Source of the DNA: Gnetum montanum | Lineage: Eukaryota > Streptophyta > Gnetopsida > Gnetales > Gnetaceae | DNA: 64,000 nt | Assembly (NCBI GenBank): GCA_015680685.1 | Contig: MNCI01012628.1 | Coordinates: forward strand, 1,220,848 to 1,284,847 | Direction: 5' to 3' | Shown here: one piece after another, positions 11,791 through 23,720 of the stretch | Layout of the letters: the number at the start of each line of letters is the position of its first letter | Numbering within the stretch: the stretch's first letter is position 1 | Program-made: the position numbers and the translations under genes | Notes under the pieces: model-generated | What the model saw: only the letters and a program-made list of their open reading frames with translations | What the model was told of the DNA's origin: nothing | The model's database searches: none

Positions 11791-13202
11791 ATCGAAATTA
11801 GGGCACAATAAAGGATACAAAATTTTTTAAGATTTTCTTGAAATTGCGATGAAAGTTAAGGACATGTGGACAAGTGTTAAAGGGTTCCAAGGTAATTTAA
11901 CTAGTTCTTGAAGGCACAACTAAATATGATGGTGTGGAATGTATCAATAAGGGCCTCGGGTGGTAAGGGAGAGAAAAAGGCTATGTAATGGTTCATAGGA
12001 ACGTTTGAATTAGAGGGGTAGTAATAAAGGAAAGAACATTGTTGAAGATATGCTGAGGGTAATAAATAGTGTGTGGAAGATGTTTTATGAGTGAAAATTA
12101 CAAAAATTACGCATGTGGGTCCTCCCCAAAGCAAGTTCCAACCTATAATGCCCTTGCGTAACCACACTTAAAAGTGTCCATAGGCACTAGAAGGGTTAAG
12201 TGTAATCAACACTGGTTTCACAAACACACACATGTAAGTATCACTGGAATGAGGTAAGAATTCTACGTTATACGAGACACGAGCTACAATAACATGAACA
12301 GCGAGATGAGAGGGACTACAGAAGGGATTGTAGAGATTGGGACATGAGGTAACTGACCTAGGGCACAGTGAATCCTATGTGTAAAGCATGATTAATGTGT
12401 CATTAACCCATCGTTCCAAGATCAGGACCAAGTCCATTCCCTTGATCAATGACATCGCATTGTTTCTTCCCATGATCAACAACTATGAAAGTACTAGAAC
12501 AACAAGGCATACGATCACTTGGCATTTTATTCAAGGGAGGAGTGATTTTTGCTTTGTGGCACCTTCTTCTTTTTCTTTTTCATTTTTTTCTTTTTTTCTA
12601 TTGTTGAATCCAGAGAAGCTACCAACCTTTAGGCATGGATGCATGTCTTTCCAATGGGACCCCCTAGAACAACATTGGATTTTTGAGTGCCTTTTGATTA
12701 CTCTTACTCCCATTTTGTGTTATATCTACAAGGATCTTAGTACAACCATGTTGCATGATAACTCCCACAGATGTCACCAAAGAGAATCTGCAAGTCCCCT
12801 TGATGTCACACCCTAATCATTCCCTCAAACACCCTAATCATTCCCTCTTGATCCAGCCTTCTTCATTCTAGGTACAATGAACACAAAATTAATTTTAAGT
12901 TTTAAGAATGTCAAGAATATCACTATACCCTCAAACAGAACCTCTTATTTGTAGAATGGATGAGTGGGTGTAATGGGCTCACTGTCCAAATAATTGATCA
13001 CTCGAGACTCGATAACATAGAACACACCTTAACCAATGAGCCACATGAGTCTTTTATTCATAGACAAGATTACTTATAAAAAGATAAAAAGACAAAAAGA
13101 CAAAAAGGTAAAATAAGAAATTGAAAAATGAAGAACATGAAAACAAACAATTGTAAAATTAAAGAACATGAAAAATATTTATTAATCCCGCTTGTTATTA
13201 AA
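11791..13202 (-). other. Element B post-gag spacer
   Basis: Noncoding. It contains the GGGTGTGACATCAAGGGGACT segment (about 12815-12795) that lies downstream of pol in A and E, and T-rich runs. No pol motif is found in any frame, which shows pol was lost between gag and this spacer. Confidence 0.6.
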
Positions 13203-13220
13203 ATGGGGGATATCCCCCAT
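13203..13220. repeat. 18-bp perfect palindrome at the gag/spacer junction of element B
   Basis: ATGGGGGATATCCCCCAT is its own reverse complement. It occupies the place of the post-pol CATGGGGGAGAT tract of A, E and F. In E the neighbouring bases (GGGGGAGATCCCC) also form an imperfect hairpin. Confidence 0.8.
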
Positions 13221-15167
13221 AACTAAATGGTTGAGCATGGCAAGGATTAATAAATGAAAGATGAGGATCCTTGCATGTTGGAAATATTGAACTTTGGTCA
13301 TACTTACCCCATTAGGGTTCACACACCTAATTATAGTAAGCATAGTGGGGCAAGTTATAAGATATGGTTCCCGGATAAAGAGTTGGCCCACTATGATACT
13401 TGAGACTGTAAGATGGTATGCAAGGATCAGGATGTTGCTCTCCATGGCTGTATTCATTGGGCCATATGGTTGTTGGAGTGTTAATTGGTGGCCCTGATGA
13501 AGTAACACGATGCGTTGGGTTTGAAGAGAAGGATGCACCATAGTGTTGGACTTATGCTAAGTTGGAGAATGCAGTGACCTCGGAACTATGTTTTCCCTTC
13601 TTACGGTCATGTCTAAAGAAGAGGTACTTTCGATGTCAATGAGGTCTCTCACTGCTATTGGCAATACTAGCACAAGTAACGCTCATGGGTTGTTGCTGTG
13701 GTGTAGACACTTTAGGAATAGTTGGTGGCAATGTAGAAGGAGGGAAAGGATGAGAATGTTGAAATCTAGGAGAAGTGTAAGGTTCATAAGGTGATGGTTG
13801 TGTTGAGGACATGGGCTGATAGTATTGAGGAGAATGAGAATGAGGCGAGATAGAGTATGTTGACCCAGTTCAGGAAATAGGAGGTTGGACTAGATAAGCA
13901 TTTGGATTCGGATGATATGAAGGGTGTCCCTAGTTTAGGGATGGCTTCCCCCATGACTGGGATTGTTGCCACTGTGATTTGACACAATATCTCTGTACGA
14001 ACTCTGGGTGTAACGTGTTTTCCCAATGCTCATATAAATGTAACAAGATTGGGCATTGGCCCTTGGGGTGATCATACAAGTAGAGGTTGCATTCATATGT
14101 ATGATTGGTAGTTGAGCTCTTATTTTCTACCTCCCTTCTTTCCGATTGTCTAATGATACTTTGTCCTGCTTCTCGGGTTGTCAAAACTCTATCTCCAATA
14201 ATATCAATATATTCTTCACACTTTTTATGTGTCCATTCCAACATCCTATTGATCTTTGCCTCTAATTCCTCTAATGATTGTTGTACTAGCAAAGATGGTT
14301 CTTCCTCCTTAAGATCGGTTGATTTCTCCTTTTTGTGATTATGGACCTCTATTAAGTTGAGACTTTGGTCCCGTTGATGTTTTCAACACTCTCCCATCTA
14401 GCCATTTCTCCTTCTTCTTTTGCTACCTGCTTAATAAGCTCTTGGAATTAATGGGTTCGTAGTTTGTATAGTTGACCTTGGGCATACATCCCTAAGGTAT
14501 CTCTTCTTTCATCACGAAGCCCATCAATGATATGGTACATTAGCCTTTCCTCAGAGAACGCATGGCCTAGACAGTTGTTTAACAATGCATAATATTTTTC
14601 TAAGGCCATGTCCAAGGGTTCATGTTATGCTTATTTCCACTCTTGGATTTGTTTCCTCTAGGCTGACACTCTTGCATAGGTTTGATATCTTTCATTCAAG
14701 AGTTCTACCATTGTTGGCCAACATTGTACTAAATTTGGTTTTACTGATCTATACCATACTTTTGCTTGGCCAACGAGCTTGAGTTTTTTCCAACCGTTAT
14801 CAATGTTGTTCCATGCACAAGCATCGTAGAAGGCTTCTAAATGTTGTTGCAGATCTAAGTCATAGCCTCCTGAGAAATTAAAAAAGTTGTTTAAATCGAG
14901 CCTGGGTAGGCAGCTCTCTTTACGATGCCTACGGGAGATTTGAACAGCCTCTTGTATTTGCATTAGGCTTGTAGTGGTCAGTAGGGGTTCATCGTCACCA
15001 AGTAGGTTATGCTTTTGTGCGTTGGGACGATGTTGCCTTCGTTTATGTTTATAAGAAACTCCTACTTCAGATTGTGTACTCCAATCTTCATTGTCATATA
15101 ATTCGTTGGTTCTCCAATGAACTATCTCACTAGTTGTGGCATTATCATAGTATTGTATGAGAGGCAT
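13221..15167 (-). pseudogene. gag: Element B gag
   Basis: The ATG at 15167 opens MPLIQYYDNATT. A DDEPLLTTTSLMQIQEAV segment and the capsid core SGGYDLDLQQHLEAFYDA follow (about 14880-14810), then AKVWYRSVKPNLVQCW and LLNERYQTYARVSA. After a stop the frame continues with LGMYAQGQLYKLRTH and QVAKEEGEM. A CNLYLYDHPKGQC-type segment lies near 14080-14040. A long Pro/Ser/Tyr-rich tail runs to about 13225. It is the most diverged gag here. Stops near 14660, 14420 and 13930 break it. No protease follows. Confidence 0.75.
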
Positions 15168-15281
15168 GATTCTATGTGAATTTGTATGTGACTTTTTGTA
15201 ATTATTTCTTCCTAAGAGATATATCGTTAATTCCTATACAGTGACCTTGTATGATATAACTAATCTAGATAACTAGCACTG

Positions 15282-15299
15282 TCCCCGGCAACGACGCCA
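15282..15299 (-). other. Element B primer binding site (tRNA-Asp type)
   Basis: On the minus strand TGGCGTCGTTGCCGGGGA lies one base after the 5' LTR. It is complementary to the 3' end of plant tRNA-Asp except for one C-to-T change at a CpG. tRNA-Asp priming is known for Athila-like elements. Confidence 0.85.
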
Positions 15300-15626
15300 A
15301 TGATGAGTGGTGAGGTACCCCTACACTCAACCATACGAATACGAGCATTTCATGCACGATCCGGTCAAACTCCGCAGATGGACTAGTTATGGTATCTAGA
15401 CAGTTATTCTTAGGTTGAGTTCGTTGTCTTCCCATCTGGACTAGTGTTAACTTTGTCACGTATGGTTTAGTCCAAAGTGAGATGTATGATGTGTTCCTAT
15501 ACTAATGCTACTCCTGAAGATAATGAAAGATAATATGAACTTAGATAGGAGAGAATGTGTGAGAGAGAAGCTAACTAGCCTAAGTGCGATGAGCATCTGT
15601 TCCTTAATCATCCGTACACATCTTAG

Positions 15627-18600
15627 TGTTGGTGACCGTTTGGGATGCGACCGCCAAAGAGTGTCCTCAAACAGGATTTAGGTGCTTGCTAGTCTTCTGG
15701 CAACACCAAGGCCTAAATACCTCCAAATAGACTCAGTAGTTAATGTGAGTATGTGTGTGCTGTTGCAGTGTGCTATTGTAAAAAATGAAACAATTAGGTT
15801 GTGTGTAAACTACAAATGAGTTATCTTAAAGAGATTCAGCCAACTTTGCAAAGTAATGTGAGTTGTTGAGAATTCCTATTTTGTTCAATTGCTTAGTCTA
15901 TGCGGTCCTTATAATACCTACTTGTAACAAATAAATTTTTGCAAAAACATTTAAGCAAAACTCTACAAATCTACTTCTAATTTTCCCCAAAGAAAGAGAT
16001 AGTTCCACAAGAAAACTAGAAATAGAGCGAGATTCAATGGAAATAGAAAGAAGAGGACAAGAAAGCATATTTGTGTAAAGATCTCAAATGTTTAAACAAG
16101 GTAAAATGATATGAGTAAACACTTCGCAATAAAGCTATCCCAAATTCAATAACTATGAATTGTTCAAACTTCCAAGGCTCAAATAAGCAATTTCTTCAAG
16201 ACAATCCTACTATGCTGCCTAAAAATTTGCTACATAAACTATCACATACGAGACTCTATTTTGGCTAGATAACGGATGTCAACAATTGCATTCAACAGAA
16301 CCTTCAAGAGACTTGACAATTTCTGATTGAAATGCCACAAAGATTCACTTAAAGATAAAAGAAGCTATTCTGGTCCTATCAAAATACCAAAGATTTTCTG
16401 AACCCTCTTGACTATTGAGTCGTTCAACGGCTTGACTACATGCAGAGGCTCTCTTACAACAATCTCAATAGCAATTCTTATACGTTGCACAAGAATAAAA
16501 TTTACTACTAAAATGCTCTTAAGGCTTTCAAACGCAAGCTCTTCTATGGCAAAATTTTAATAGAAATTTTCTATCATGCAACAAGAACAATAAGAGCAAT
16601 CTAAAAATCCCAAAATTACTTGCCAAGCATGATACTATCTAAACCACTAGCTAAACAATTTAAACAAAATAAAAAAAACATAACTCACAGGACTATGACA
16701 AAAAGGCTAAAATGTTGCCTTTAGCAAGTCATCTTACAAGCAATCTTTCACAATGTCTTCTTTACAAAATGCTCCTTGTCTCCTTTTTCAAGACCCCAAG
16801 TGAGAGCAAGTAGTGTGTTATCTCCCCCCCTCCCCCCCCTTTTTTTCTCTAACCCCTGAAGCATTTTTATAGGGTCTCATGGGTAGTTACATATTCCAGA
16901 ATATCTTGGGTAACTTCTCTCTCAAGTAAGGAAGTTATAACTTGCCCAACAAGTTAGGAGATATTACTTGCCCAATAAGTTAGGAAGTTGTAACTTATAC
17001 ATAAAGTTAGGAGAAAATCATGCTAACATTGGCATGTGTTTTTTTTGTAATTTAACATTAGCTAAAATTATCATGGAATTTAGGAATAAAATGGATACTA
17101 ACTAAATGTCCCCTTTTAGTTACACAAATATCCCAAAAATATCCCCAAAATTTTTTTTTCTCTTTTTCAATGCAATATTGTCAAAGTATATCTAACACTA
17201 TGCATGTCTTAATTGATTAATTTTAATTTAATTTTTCTATGTTATAGTTTTGGATAATGGTTAAGGGAACCTTTCTTAAAATAGTCATATCCATAATCCA
17301 CAACACTTGCTGTTGTGAAACCCAAGGTATCGTTGATGCAGAGCTTACAACGGTTCTATCCTCTGTTTCTCCATCCCTTCTTCCTTGAATTTCTTGTATT
17401 ATTTTAAATAACAAAACAAGTGGTCGTAGCTACATTTGACATCTGGAACAATGTCGTCTCCATTTTTACTAACGGCACCATCAAAACATTAGGCATCGAC
17501 AATGGCATCGGCTCTGGCTTGTTTTAACCGAAGGAGGTTATGTGTTGATGTTACCCTCATCTTTGCAAACAAACATTCATCATAATTCCAGTGCCCACCA
17601 ATATGGTAACCGTTAATGGTGCAGGTCTCCCTGGTTAAGCGTATAACCAGCAACGGTGCCACTGGATGCAGACGTGTTGTTTCTTTCACGATTCCATCGA
17701 GTACAGCTTACTACTGAATCAAGTTCCGCTTTGTCTCGTTCCATTGATGCAGGTCTTCAGAGAAACTCTATGAGTCCACATTCCATGAGAGTTGCAGAGC
17801 TTTTGGTTCCATCGGCGATGATTTCCTGCGTGTACTACGTCTTTACCCTTGTCCAGCTAAGGCCAATTTGTGGATCGTCTACCAGTTGCAGGAGAACATA
17901 CACTAGATCTCAAGAGGTGTACTTTTCTGTGCTCTGCATACGCTTCTGGTGTTCATCTATTACCTCACCCATGCATACGTTCAGCTTCTTGCTCACCTTT
18001 TTCATGCATAAAATTGCCGAGATTTAGCACACCATTGAGCACAAATAGCTACTTAATTATCTCTTGGAACTCCTGCAGCCCAATCCTGTGACTAGCCTTC
18101 TCATCCGAGTACCTCTTCTCATCAATCGTGCAACTGATAAAATTATTACTTAGCGTCAACGTTTTGACCAGTAGGTTGATCGGCCCACCGCGGCTGACAT
18201 GAACGGCAGAAATGACGCGTCTGACCTTCTCCACTTTGATTTTCGCCAGTGCCTCCAAACCTCTTCACACCAAAGAGCTCTATCCAACAAATCTTTAAAT
18301 TATACATTATTCAAAAATATGGTCTGCGCAATCTTGACACGCTTTCGTCAGTCAAATGCCCTTTTTATACTTCAAATTTCTAATCTCCACTGTTGGCTTT
18401 TAGATAAATGTTTTGTGCATATTTTTCCTGGCTTAACCTTGAATCGTCACCTTGCCTTGTAATATAGCGCACTGCACACATCATTATCTTTATATAACAA
18501 TGTTTCCTCTTCTTCCTCCTATCAATTTGCCTGTTATTGTACTATCTTCCAATCTTCAACAAAGGAATAATTTGGCACTTTAATTTCGTATCCCAAGAAG

Positions 18601-18770
18601 ATCTTAACATCATTTTATTTAATAGTGAATAACTTCTCCAAAACACCCATCAACCCATAACCTTAAAGCTACATGTTTACTTCTAAATTTACAACCATAC
18701 ATTGTTTTACAAGTTGCCTTTTTCCAGTATTTACTTTTGTTGTTCCATGAAATGGCCAAATGTGCCAACA
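15627..18770. mobile_element. Insertion C: TGTTGG...CCAACA element carrying a P450 gene relic
   Basis: The 3144-bp insert has inverted termini TGTTGG (15627) and CCAACA (18770). The target duplication CTTAG is at 15622-15626 and 18771-18775. TG...CA ends and a 5-bp duplication fit an LTR-type element. On the minus strand a TATAAAA sits near 16876-16870, followed by a G-rich run, so the left part could be an LTR reading leftward. I could not find a second LTR copy, a primer site or gag/pol. It may be a non-autonomous or rearranged element. A P450 pseudogene occupies 17488-18300. Confidence 0.75.
17488..18300 (-). pseudogene. Cytochrome P450 pseudogene fragment
   Basis: Fragments of a plant A-type (CYP71-clan-like) P450 read in order across frames. 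First are ELFGVKR and KVRRVISAV with PINLLVKTLTLSNNFIS and KRYSDE (18290-18090), then EFQEIIK and LFVLNGVLNLGNF. Next come DDPQIGLSW and the I-helix-like EIIADGTKSSATLMECGL (about 17830). Last is the K-helix [14 protein letters not shown] with the E-x-x-R pair (17689-17640), followed by [11 protein letters not shown]. The N-terminal membrane anchor, about 30 residues before the K-helix, and the haem-binding Cys loop are missing. There are several stops and shifts. It sits inside insertion C and is dead. Confidence 0.8.
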
Positions 18771-19325
18771 CTTAGACCCCGTGCACGACTACCACTAGGA
18801 TTACCAAGCGCATGGCCTAAGTACGCTACTGGGTTACCAAGTAGTCACACTTGAATGCTCGTGATTAAGTTGTACTCATTCCGCATTACTAGGAGATAGG
18901 GGTGAGAGATATTAACTAAGAAAGCAGTAAATAACAATTAATTAAATAATTAGGCTAAGTGGATGCTCCAATGATAAAGTAATCTTGATCTTTATTGCTG
19001 GTCATGTGCGTTTCCAAGTACGTCACACTTGAATAAGGATGCCGTACAATTACAATCACCACACTGCAGGCATGCACTGGGAGAAAAGGGTTGAGAGAAA
19101 AGCTGACAAAGAGACTCTACAAAACTACTAAACTTAAACTTAAAAAACTTTCAAAACTAATTCCCCCTACTAAATCTTCCTACTTCTTATTTATAGATGA
19201 GGAAGCAGGCTGCGATGTCATGTACACGATATTGCGTCTAGGCTATGATATCGCATCCACAATATCACGTATGCAATATCACGGGTGCGATATCGTAGCC
19301 AACAAATTTATGACTCATCACACCT

Positions 19326-20290
19326 CATTGTCGATTTTATCATTAGTCTGTTTTGGGTTGATGCATTGTTTATCTTTGATAAATTCTTGTGGGTAAGTTT
19401 TTAACTCTTGCTTCCAAATGACAGTCCTAGAGCCTACGGACTCTTTGGTTTGTGGGTTTGTCAAGGCATAAAAGGCATGACCTTACTTTTGGGAGGACCC
19501 ACTGGCATTCATTTTTGGTGCAATTGTTAAGTTCTTTTCCTTAAACATTTCCTACAATCAATCATCTATTATTTCATCCCCATCCATGACATCCATTTTA
19601 TTGGAGTTGTCATTGTTATTTTTTCCCATCTTTCTTGTTCCTCATATTTTTCCATCTTATAGCTACCGAAGGCTCGCTCTTAGTCGTGGGGGCCCTGGCA
19701 CAAATTTTTCAATTTTTTTCATTTTACTAATTGCCTAACCCCTACACCTTGCGTAATTTCTAGTGATAAATCTCTGAACCAGTTTTTGCCATAACCACAA
19801 CTCAACCAATGCGCTTCATATTGAGGCAAGGTATCAACTACATAGTGGATTATCTATCCTGGCTCATTTGTGACTATGTTGTGTGTGCAGATGGCAATCA
19901 TACAAACAATGGACTAAGCTTGGAGGAAGCACTCAAGATGGACCAGAATTAGAGCATTTAAGAAAGGAGCAAGTTTAGTGGCATGGCTATGGATAAACAA
20001 CAGAAGGTGCAATCTTAGCATTGGCAGCAACATGCTCCATCTTCGTTCTCTCTCTTTTTCTGTTCAAGCTGCCAAATAAAGGCTTGGATGTCATTTATGT
20101 ACAATTGTTCACCACAATGGTCATGAACACTAATGTTGTAATATGCTTATTGATCGGTTCACTAGGCATGTTGAGTCTATCATCCCATTCCACCATCAGT
20201 TGTCAGTTAGTCAATAATCCCATACCTTCCCAATATTTTGTAAAAAACTTCTTTCTTTTCTTCTATACTTGAGGATGAGTTTTCATTCAA
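19326..20290 (+). other. Element A 3' spacer, right part
   Basis: Continues the spacer of A after element B. It matches E 32165-33089, including AGCCTACGGACTCTTT and GGACCCACTG segments. The middle G5 tract (TTAGTCGTGGGGGCC) is at about 19679-19693. No gene is seen, and no extra reading frame comparable to B or F is present. Confidence 0.7.
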
Positions 20291-20301
20291 TCATGGGGGT
20301 A
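20291..20301 (+). promoter_or_regulatory. Element A polypurine tract
   Basis: TCATGGGGGTA lies immediately before the LTR start TGATGAG at 20302. Confidence 0.75.
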
Positions 20302-21239
20302 TGATGAGAGTAATTACTCTAATTATTAGAGTGGTTACTATAGCAGTTACTCTAGTGGTTACTCTAGTAGTTATTCTAATTATTTGAGTGGTTACTCTAG
20401 CAGTTACTTCACCAATTATTTTAATTATTAGAGCGGTTACCCTAATTATTAGAGTAGTTGTTCCCAAGCCTATAAATACGGTGCCCAGGCACACAATTGG
20501 GAAAAGTCTTTTAGGAGTCAAGTAGTGAAACTCTTGTAGTCTTTTTGAAAGTTAGAATATTTTCCAAGTGCCCACAACAGGAGGTCTAAGTGTGGATGGA
20601 TCTTTATTCGAGCATTGTGTACCTAAGCACACCTTGTGTACAGCAATAAAGACGAGCTCTTCGATTCATCCTTGTAGCACTTAAGATTTATTTTCTTACA
20701 CATTTCTTTTATTTTATTTTCTTATGCATTTCTTTTATTTTATTTTATTTTATGAACTTTACATTTCTATTATTAGCACAGCAATTCATTTTCATCAATT
20801 AAGAAAATCGTTAAGTTACACAAGGACGACCACTTCAAGCATGCATGTAATGCTTGGTAACCCAGTAACGATTAGTGTTTGGTAATCCCAGCCATGTTGC
20901 ACTGGTTCAGGATGTGTACAGCAAGTGGGAACGGATGCTAGTGTTAGGATTAGTTAGAACTTAGTTAATGAATAGTTAAGTTAAATTAGTTACTTAGTTA
21001 CTTCTCTCCTTCCCTACTAGCGCAGAACATAAAAACATAAAAGCTATAAAAATCATATGCCTCAAGCTTACTTAACCATATAATCATGACATACATGTAA
21101 GCTTGGGAAGATAACGATCAACCAACCCATCCTTGTTCCACAAAGGTGCATAAGTACTTAGTCCTTGGAATTCAACCAAATCATGCGTGAAACACTCGTA
21201 TTCGTATGGTTGAGCGTAGGGGTACCTCACCGCTCATCA
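20302..21239 (+). repeat. Element A 3' LTR
   Basis: This 938-bp LTR runs TGATGAG to CTCATCA. U3 is filled with TTACTCTAG-type repeats. TATAAATA is at 20471-20478. R/U5 is clearly related to the LTRs of E and G (for example TAGAATATTTTCCA.GTGCCCAC and GGGGTACCTCACC near the end). The base after the LTR belongs to element D. Confidence 0.9.
20310..20462. repeat. U3 minisatellite of element A LTR
   Basis: A run of imperfect GTTACTCTAG, AATTATTAGAG and GCGGTTACCC units, some in opposite orientation, lies directly upstream of the TATA box. It takes the place held by GATATCGCG dyads in B, E and G. Confidence 0.8.
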
Positions 21240-22400
21240 GGTTTGCATTAATTTCATATAGCTAAATATGATTACATTTAAGAATTTATTTCCATTGTCA
21301 TTTGTTGACCAAGTTTTGGATACTATTGTAGGACATGAGTGCTACAACTTTTTGGGTGAGTACAGTGGATATAATCAAATTTGCATAGCATCAGAAGATC
21401 AGGAAAATATCATAGTCACTAGTCCATGAAGAACATTTGCTTACTATCAAAAGTCATTTAGTATTTTCAATGCACTTGCTACATTCTAACGACCTGTCCT
21501 CTATATATTTAAAAAATAAATTTGTAATAGAGTTGAGATATTTAGAAATGATTTCTCTACCTATGGCCATGACTTTGAACAAGATGTGGACTACTTAGAG
21601 CAAGTACTCAAGAGATGTTCTGAAATAAATTTGAAGCTTAATTGGTATAAAGCCACTTAATGGTCCAAGAGGCTATAGTTCTAGGGCACAAGGTTTTACA
21701 AAAGGGAATCAAGGTAGATCTAAAATAATCAAAGTCATCAAAAGTATCACCCAAAGACCACAAACTATTAAGGATGTTAGAAATTTCCTTGGCCATACTA
21801 GGTACTATCAAATATTTATTAAAATTCTCTCAAAAATGGTAAAACCACTAGGCAAGTTAACTAAGAAAGATGCATAATTTGTTTGGTCAGAGGAGTGTGA
21901 AAAGGAATTCAAGAGTCTTAAGTAAAAATTAGTAGAGACCTTGATCCTAAGGACTCCAAATTGATCTAAATATTTTTACATTATGATAGATGCTTCAAAT
22001 TATGCATTAGGGGCTATGCTAACATAGTTAGATGATTAAAAGTGACCATATTACATCCACTATGTAAGTAATGATAAAATAGGAGCATAACTTAAAATAC
22101 ACTACTATGGAAAAGAAATTGATGGTTATAGTGTATGTGCTAGATACGTTTCAACACTATGTACTTGGTTATCCTATATACATCCACGCTAATCATAGCA
22201 CCATCGGATTTTTTATGAACAAGCCCATGGTAAGCCCAAGAGTCATCAAATGACTCGTGATTACAATAGTTTGATATTGTCATGATCAATCGAAAGAAAC
22301 TAAAAATGTAGCACTGGATCATTTGTTAAGAATAAGATGGAAGACTAAAAAATCGCAAAACCCTTATCAAATAAATTTCCAAACAAGCAGCAATGGTGAT
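21240..22400 (+). pseudogene. Element D reverse transcriptase and RNase H remnant
   Basis: RT begins mid-domain with FPLPFVDQVLDTI.GHE and F.GEYSGYNQI, where the first catalytic Asp is Gly. The box at about 21540-21555 reads F-R-N-D, with the first Asp of the pair now Asn. RNase H remains as ASNYALGAML, HANHSTIGFFMNKP and ALDHLLR (about 21990-22335). Stops are abundant. Confidence 0.7.
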
Positions 22401-22469
22401 AGATTCAATAATAACAAAATTATGGCTAACCAATTATTTGACATATCTCATTACTCAAGAGATCCCTAT

Positions 22470-23720
22470 TGAATAGTATAAGAGGAAGAAGAAATAATTT
22501 CTCCATCAAGCAAAACACTATTGAAATTCAGAGTGATCTCTATAAAATCTATGTTGATGCATTAATCTGATGACGTGTTCCAAAAGAGTACCAATGATAA
22601 ATCTTACAAGATGCACACAAATAATTTTGTGGAGGTCATTATCTAGAAAAATGAACAACCATTAAACTACTAATGGCTGGATATTTTTGGCCTACCATGT
22701 GTAGAGATGCATACTAGTTTGCCCAAGCATGGTGAAATGATAGCTAGATGCAAAGAACCATAGTAATGAATCCAACCTATTAAATCATTTGACATCTAAG
22801 GAATCTATTTCATGTGATTCATCATAACAATGTTGAATAAGAAATCATACATAATTGTCACTCTTGATTATTATACAAAGTGGGCAAAAGTTACTACAAT
22901 CAAAAATTGCACATTAACAATAGTAGGTAAACTTTTTCAATAACATGAAATGAATAGCTTTAATGTACCATGGATGCTAATCTCAAATAATGAAATGCAT
23001 TTCACAAAATCTACATTTAATAAACTTATGTAACAACTTGGGATTAACCATAAACTAACAATACCTTATCATCCCTAAGCTAATAGATAGGTAAAAGTGA
23101 CTAATAGAGAAATAGCATGAATCTTAACTAGAACCATTAGTCAACATAGGAAGGACTAGAGCACTAAGCTTAATGTTGCTCTCACAGCCTATCAATCAAC
23201 TTGGAAACTTCCTATAGGATATTCTCCATGCGAATAAGCACATGGCAAGTTACTTACTTTATCAATCCAAAGTAAGCTTAGTACTCTAATCACTATTTAA
23301 TCCTTAGATCTCGACATAGATTTCTCCTAGAAAGAATGTTTGATGAATCTTAACTTATTGGATAAAAACATTTAGTAGCTCTATTATTTAATGAGATCCA
23401 TAAGTCATATGCTAAACATAAACATAATGTTAAGATCAGGTAAGTTACTATCAAGCTAGGGGATAGAGTCCTATATTATAATTTTAACCATGTTGCCCAA
23501 TGTACTAAATTTTAGATGTTATGGAAAAGACCTTATATCATCAATGTTAGCTATCAATTTGACATTATTCATATCTATCACCCTAATAATCCATGAAAGC
23601 TCATTCTTATCAACATTCAATAGATCAAATTGTTTAGAAATTTTTAACAACCTACAACTCCATCATAGCATTTACTAAGGATAGACCTCACTTCATCTTA
23701 TATAGCTCCTTCTTTAACCA
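22470..23720 (+). pseudogene. Element D integrase remnant
   Basis: Readable pieces include YKVGI-like zinc-region fragments and VTLDYYTKWAKVTTI-type core (about 22855-22900). LISNNEMHF follows at about 22978, with the usual second Asp again Asn. PLSWKLPIGYSP-like and DRVLYYNFNHVAQCTKF C-terminal pieces come last. A GTGGGGAAGCTACATATT near 23727 is the degraded post-pol G tract. Confidence 0.65.

Larger units (their letters stand above)
7800..19320 (-). mobile_element. Element B: pol-less Athila/Tat-like element with gag and an extra 3' reading frame
   Basis: On the minus strand the order is 5' LTR (19320 to 15301, split by insertion C), tRNA-Asp primer site (15299-15282), gag (15167 to about 13221), spacer, internal U3-like block (11790-11695), extra reading frame (from 11221), polypurine tract (8180-8171) and 3' LTR (8170-7800). 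Target duplication CACCT lies at 7795-7799 and 19321-19325. No protease, RT, RNase H or integrase is detectable. The end of gag joins directly to the post-pol G5 tract seen in A and E. It must have been mobilised in trans. Confidence 0.85.
15301..19320 (-). repeat. Element B 5' LTR, split by insertion C
   Basis: The termini are CTCATCA at 19320 (minus-strand start TGATGAG) and TGATGAG at 15301. Removing C (15627-18770) and one CTTAG copy leaves about 871 bp. On the minus strand U3 has GATATCGC-type dyads (about 19310-19205) and TATAAATA at 19195-19188. R/U5 resembles the other LTRs of the window. Confidence 0.85.
1245..21239 (+). mobile_element. Element A: Athila/Tat-like Ty3/gypsy element, 5'-truncated and split by element B
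   Basis: The order is gag, protease, reverse transcriptase, RNase H, integrase, 3' spacer, polypurine tract and 3' LTR (20302-21239). The body is cut at 7799 and resumes at 19326. Rejoining the flanks of B restores the spacer order found in element E near 32150. B is flanked by CACCT at 7795-7799 and 19321-19325. Without B the preserved part is about 8.5 kb. The 5' LTR and start of gag are absent, so its own target duplication cannot be checked. Its LTR ends inside the reverse transcriptase of older element D. All reading frames carry stops and frameshifts, so it is not autonomous. Confidence 0.85.

Noticed and set aside
17488-18300. A functional P450 gene
   Set aside because: Multiple stops, a missing anchor and a missing haem-binding loop exclude function.
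20310-20462. CRISPR-like repeat array
   Set aside because: Units are adjacent and imperfect, with no spacers, inside the U3 of a plant LTR.
21240-21244. Target duplication GGTTT for element A
   Set aside because: The 5' end of A is missing, so the partner cannot be seen; a GGTTT near 355 is a chance match.
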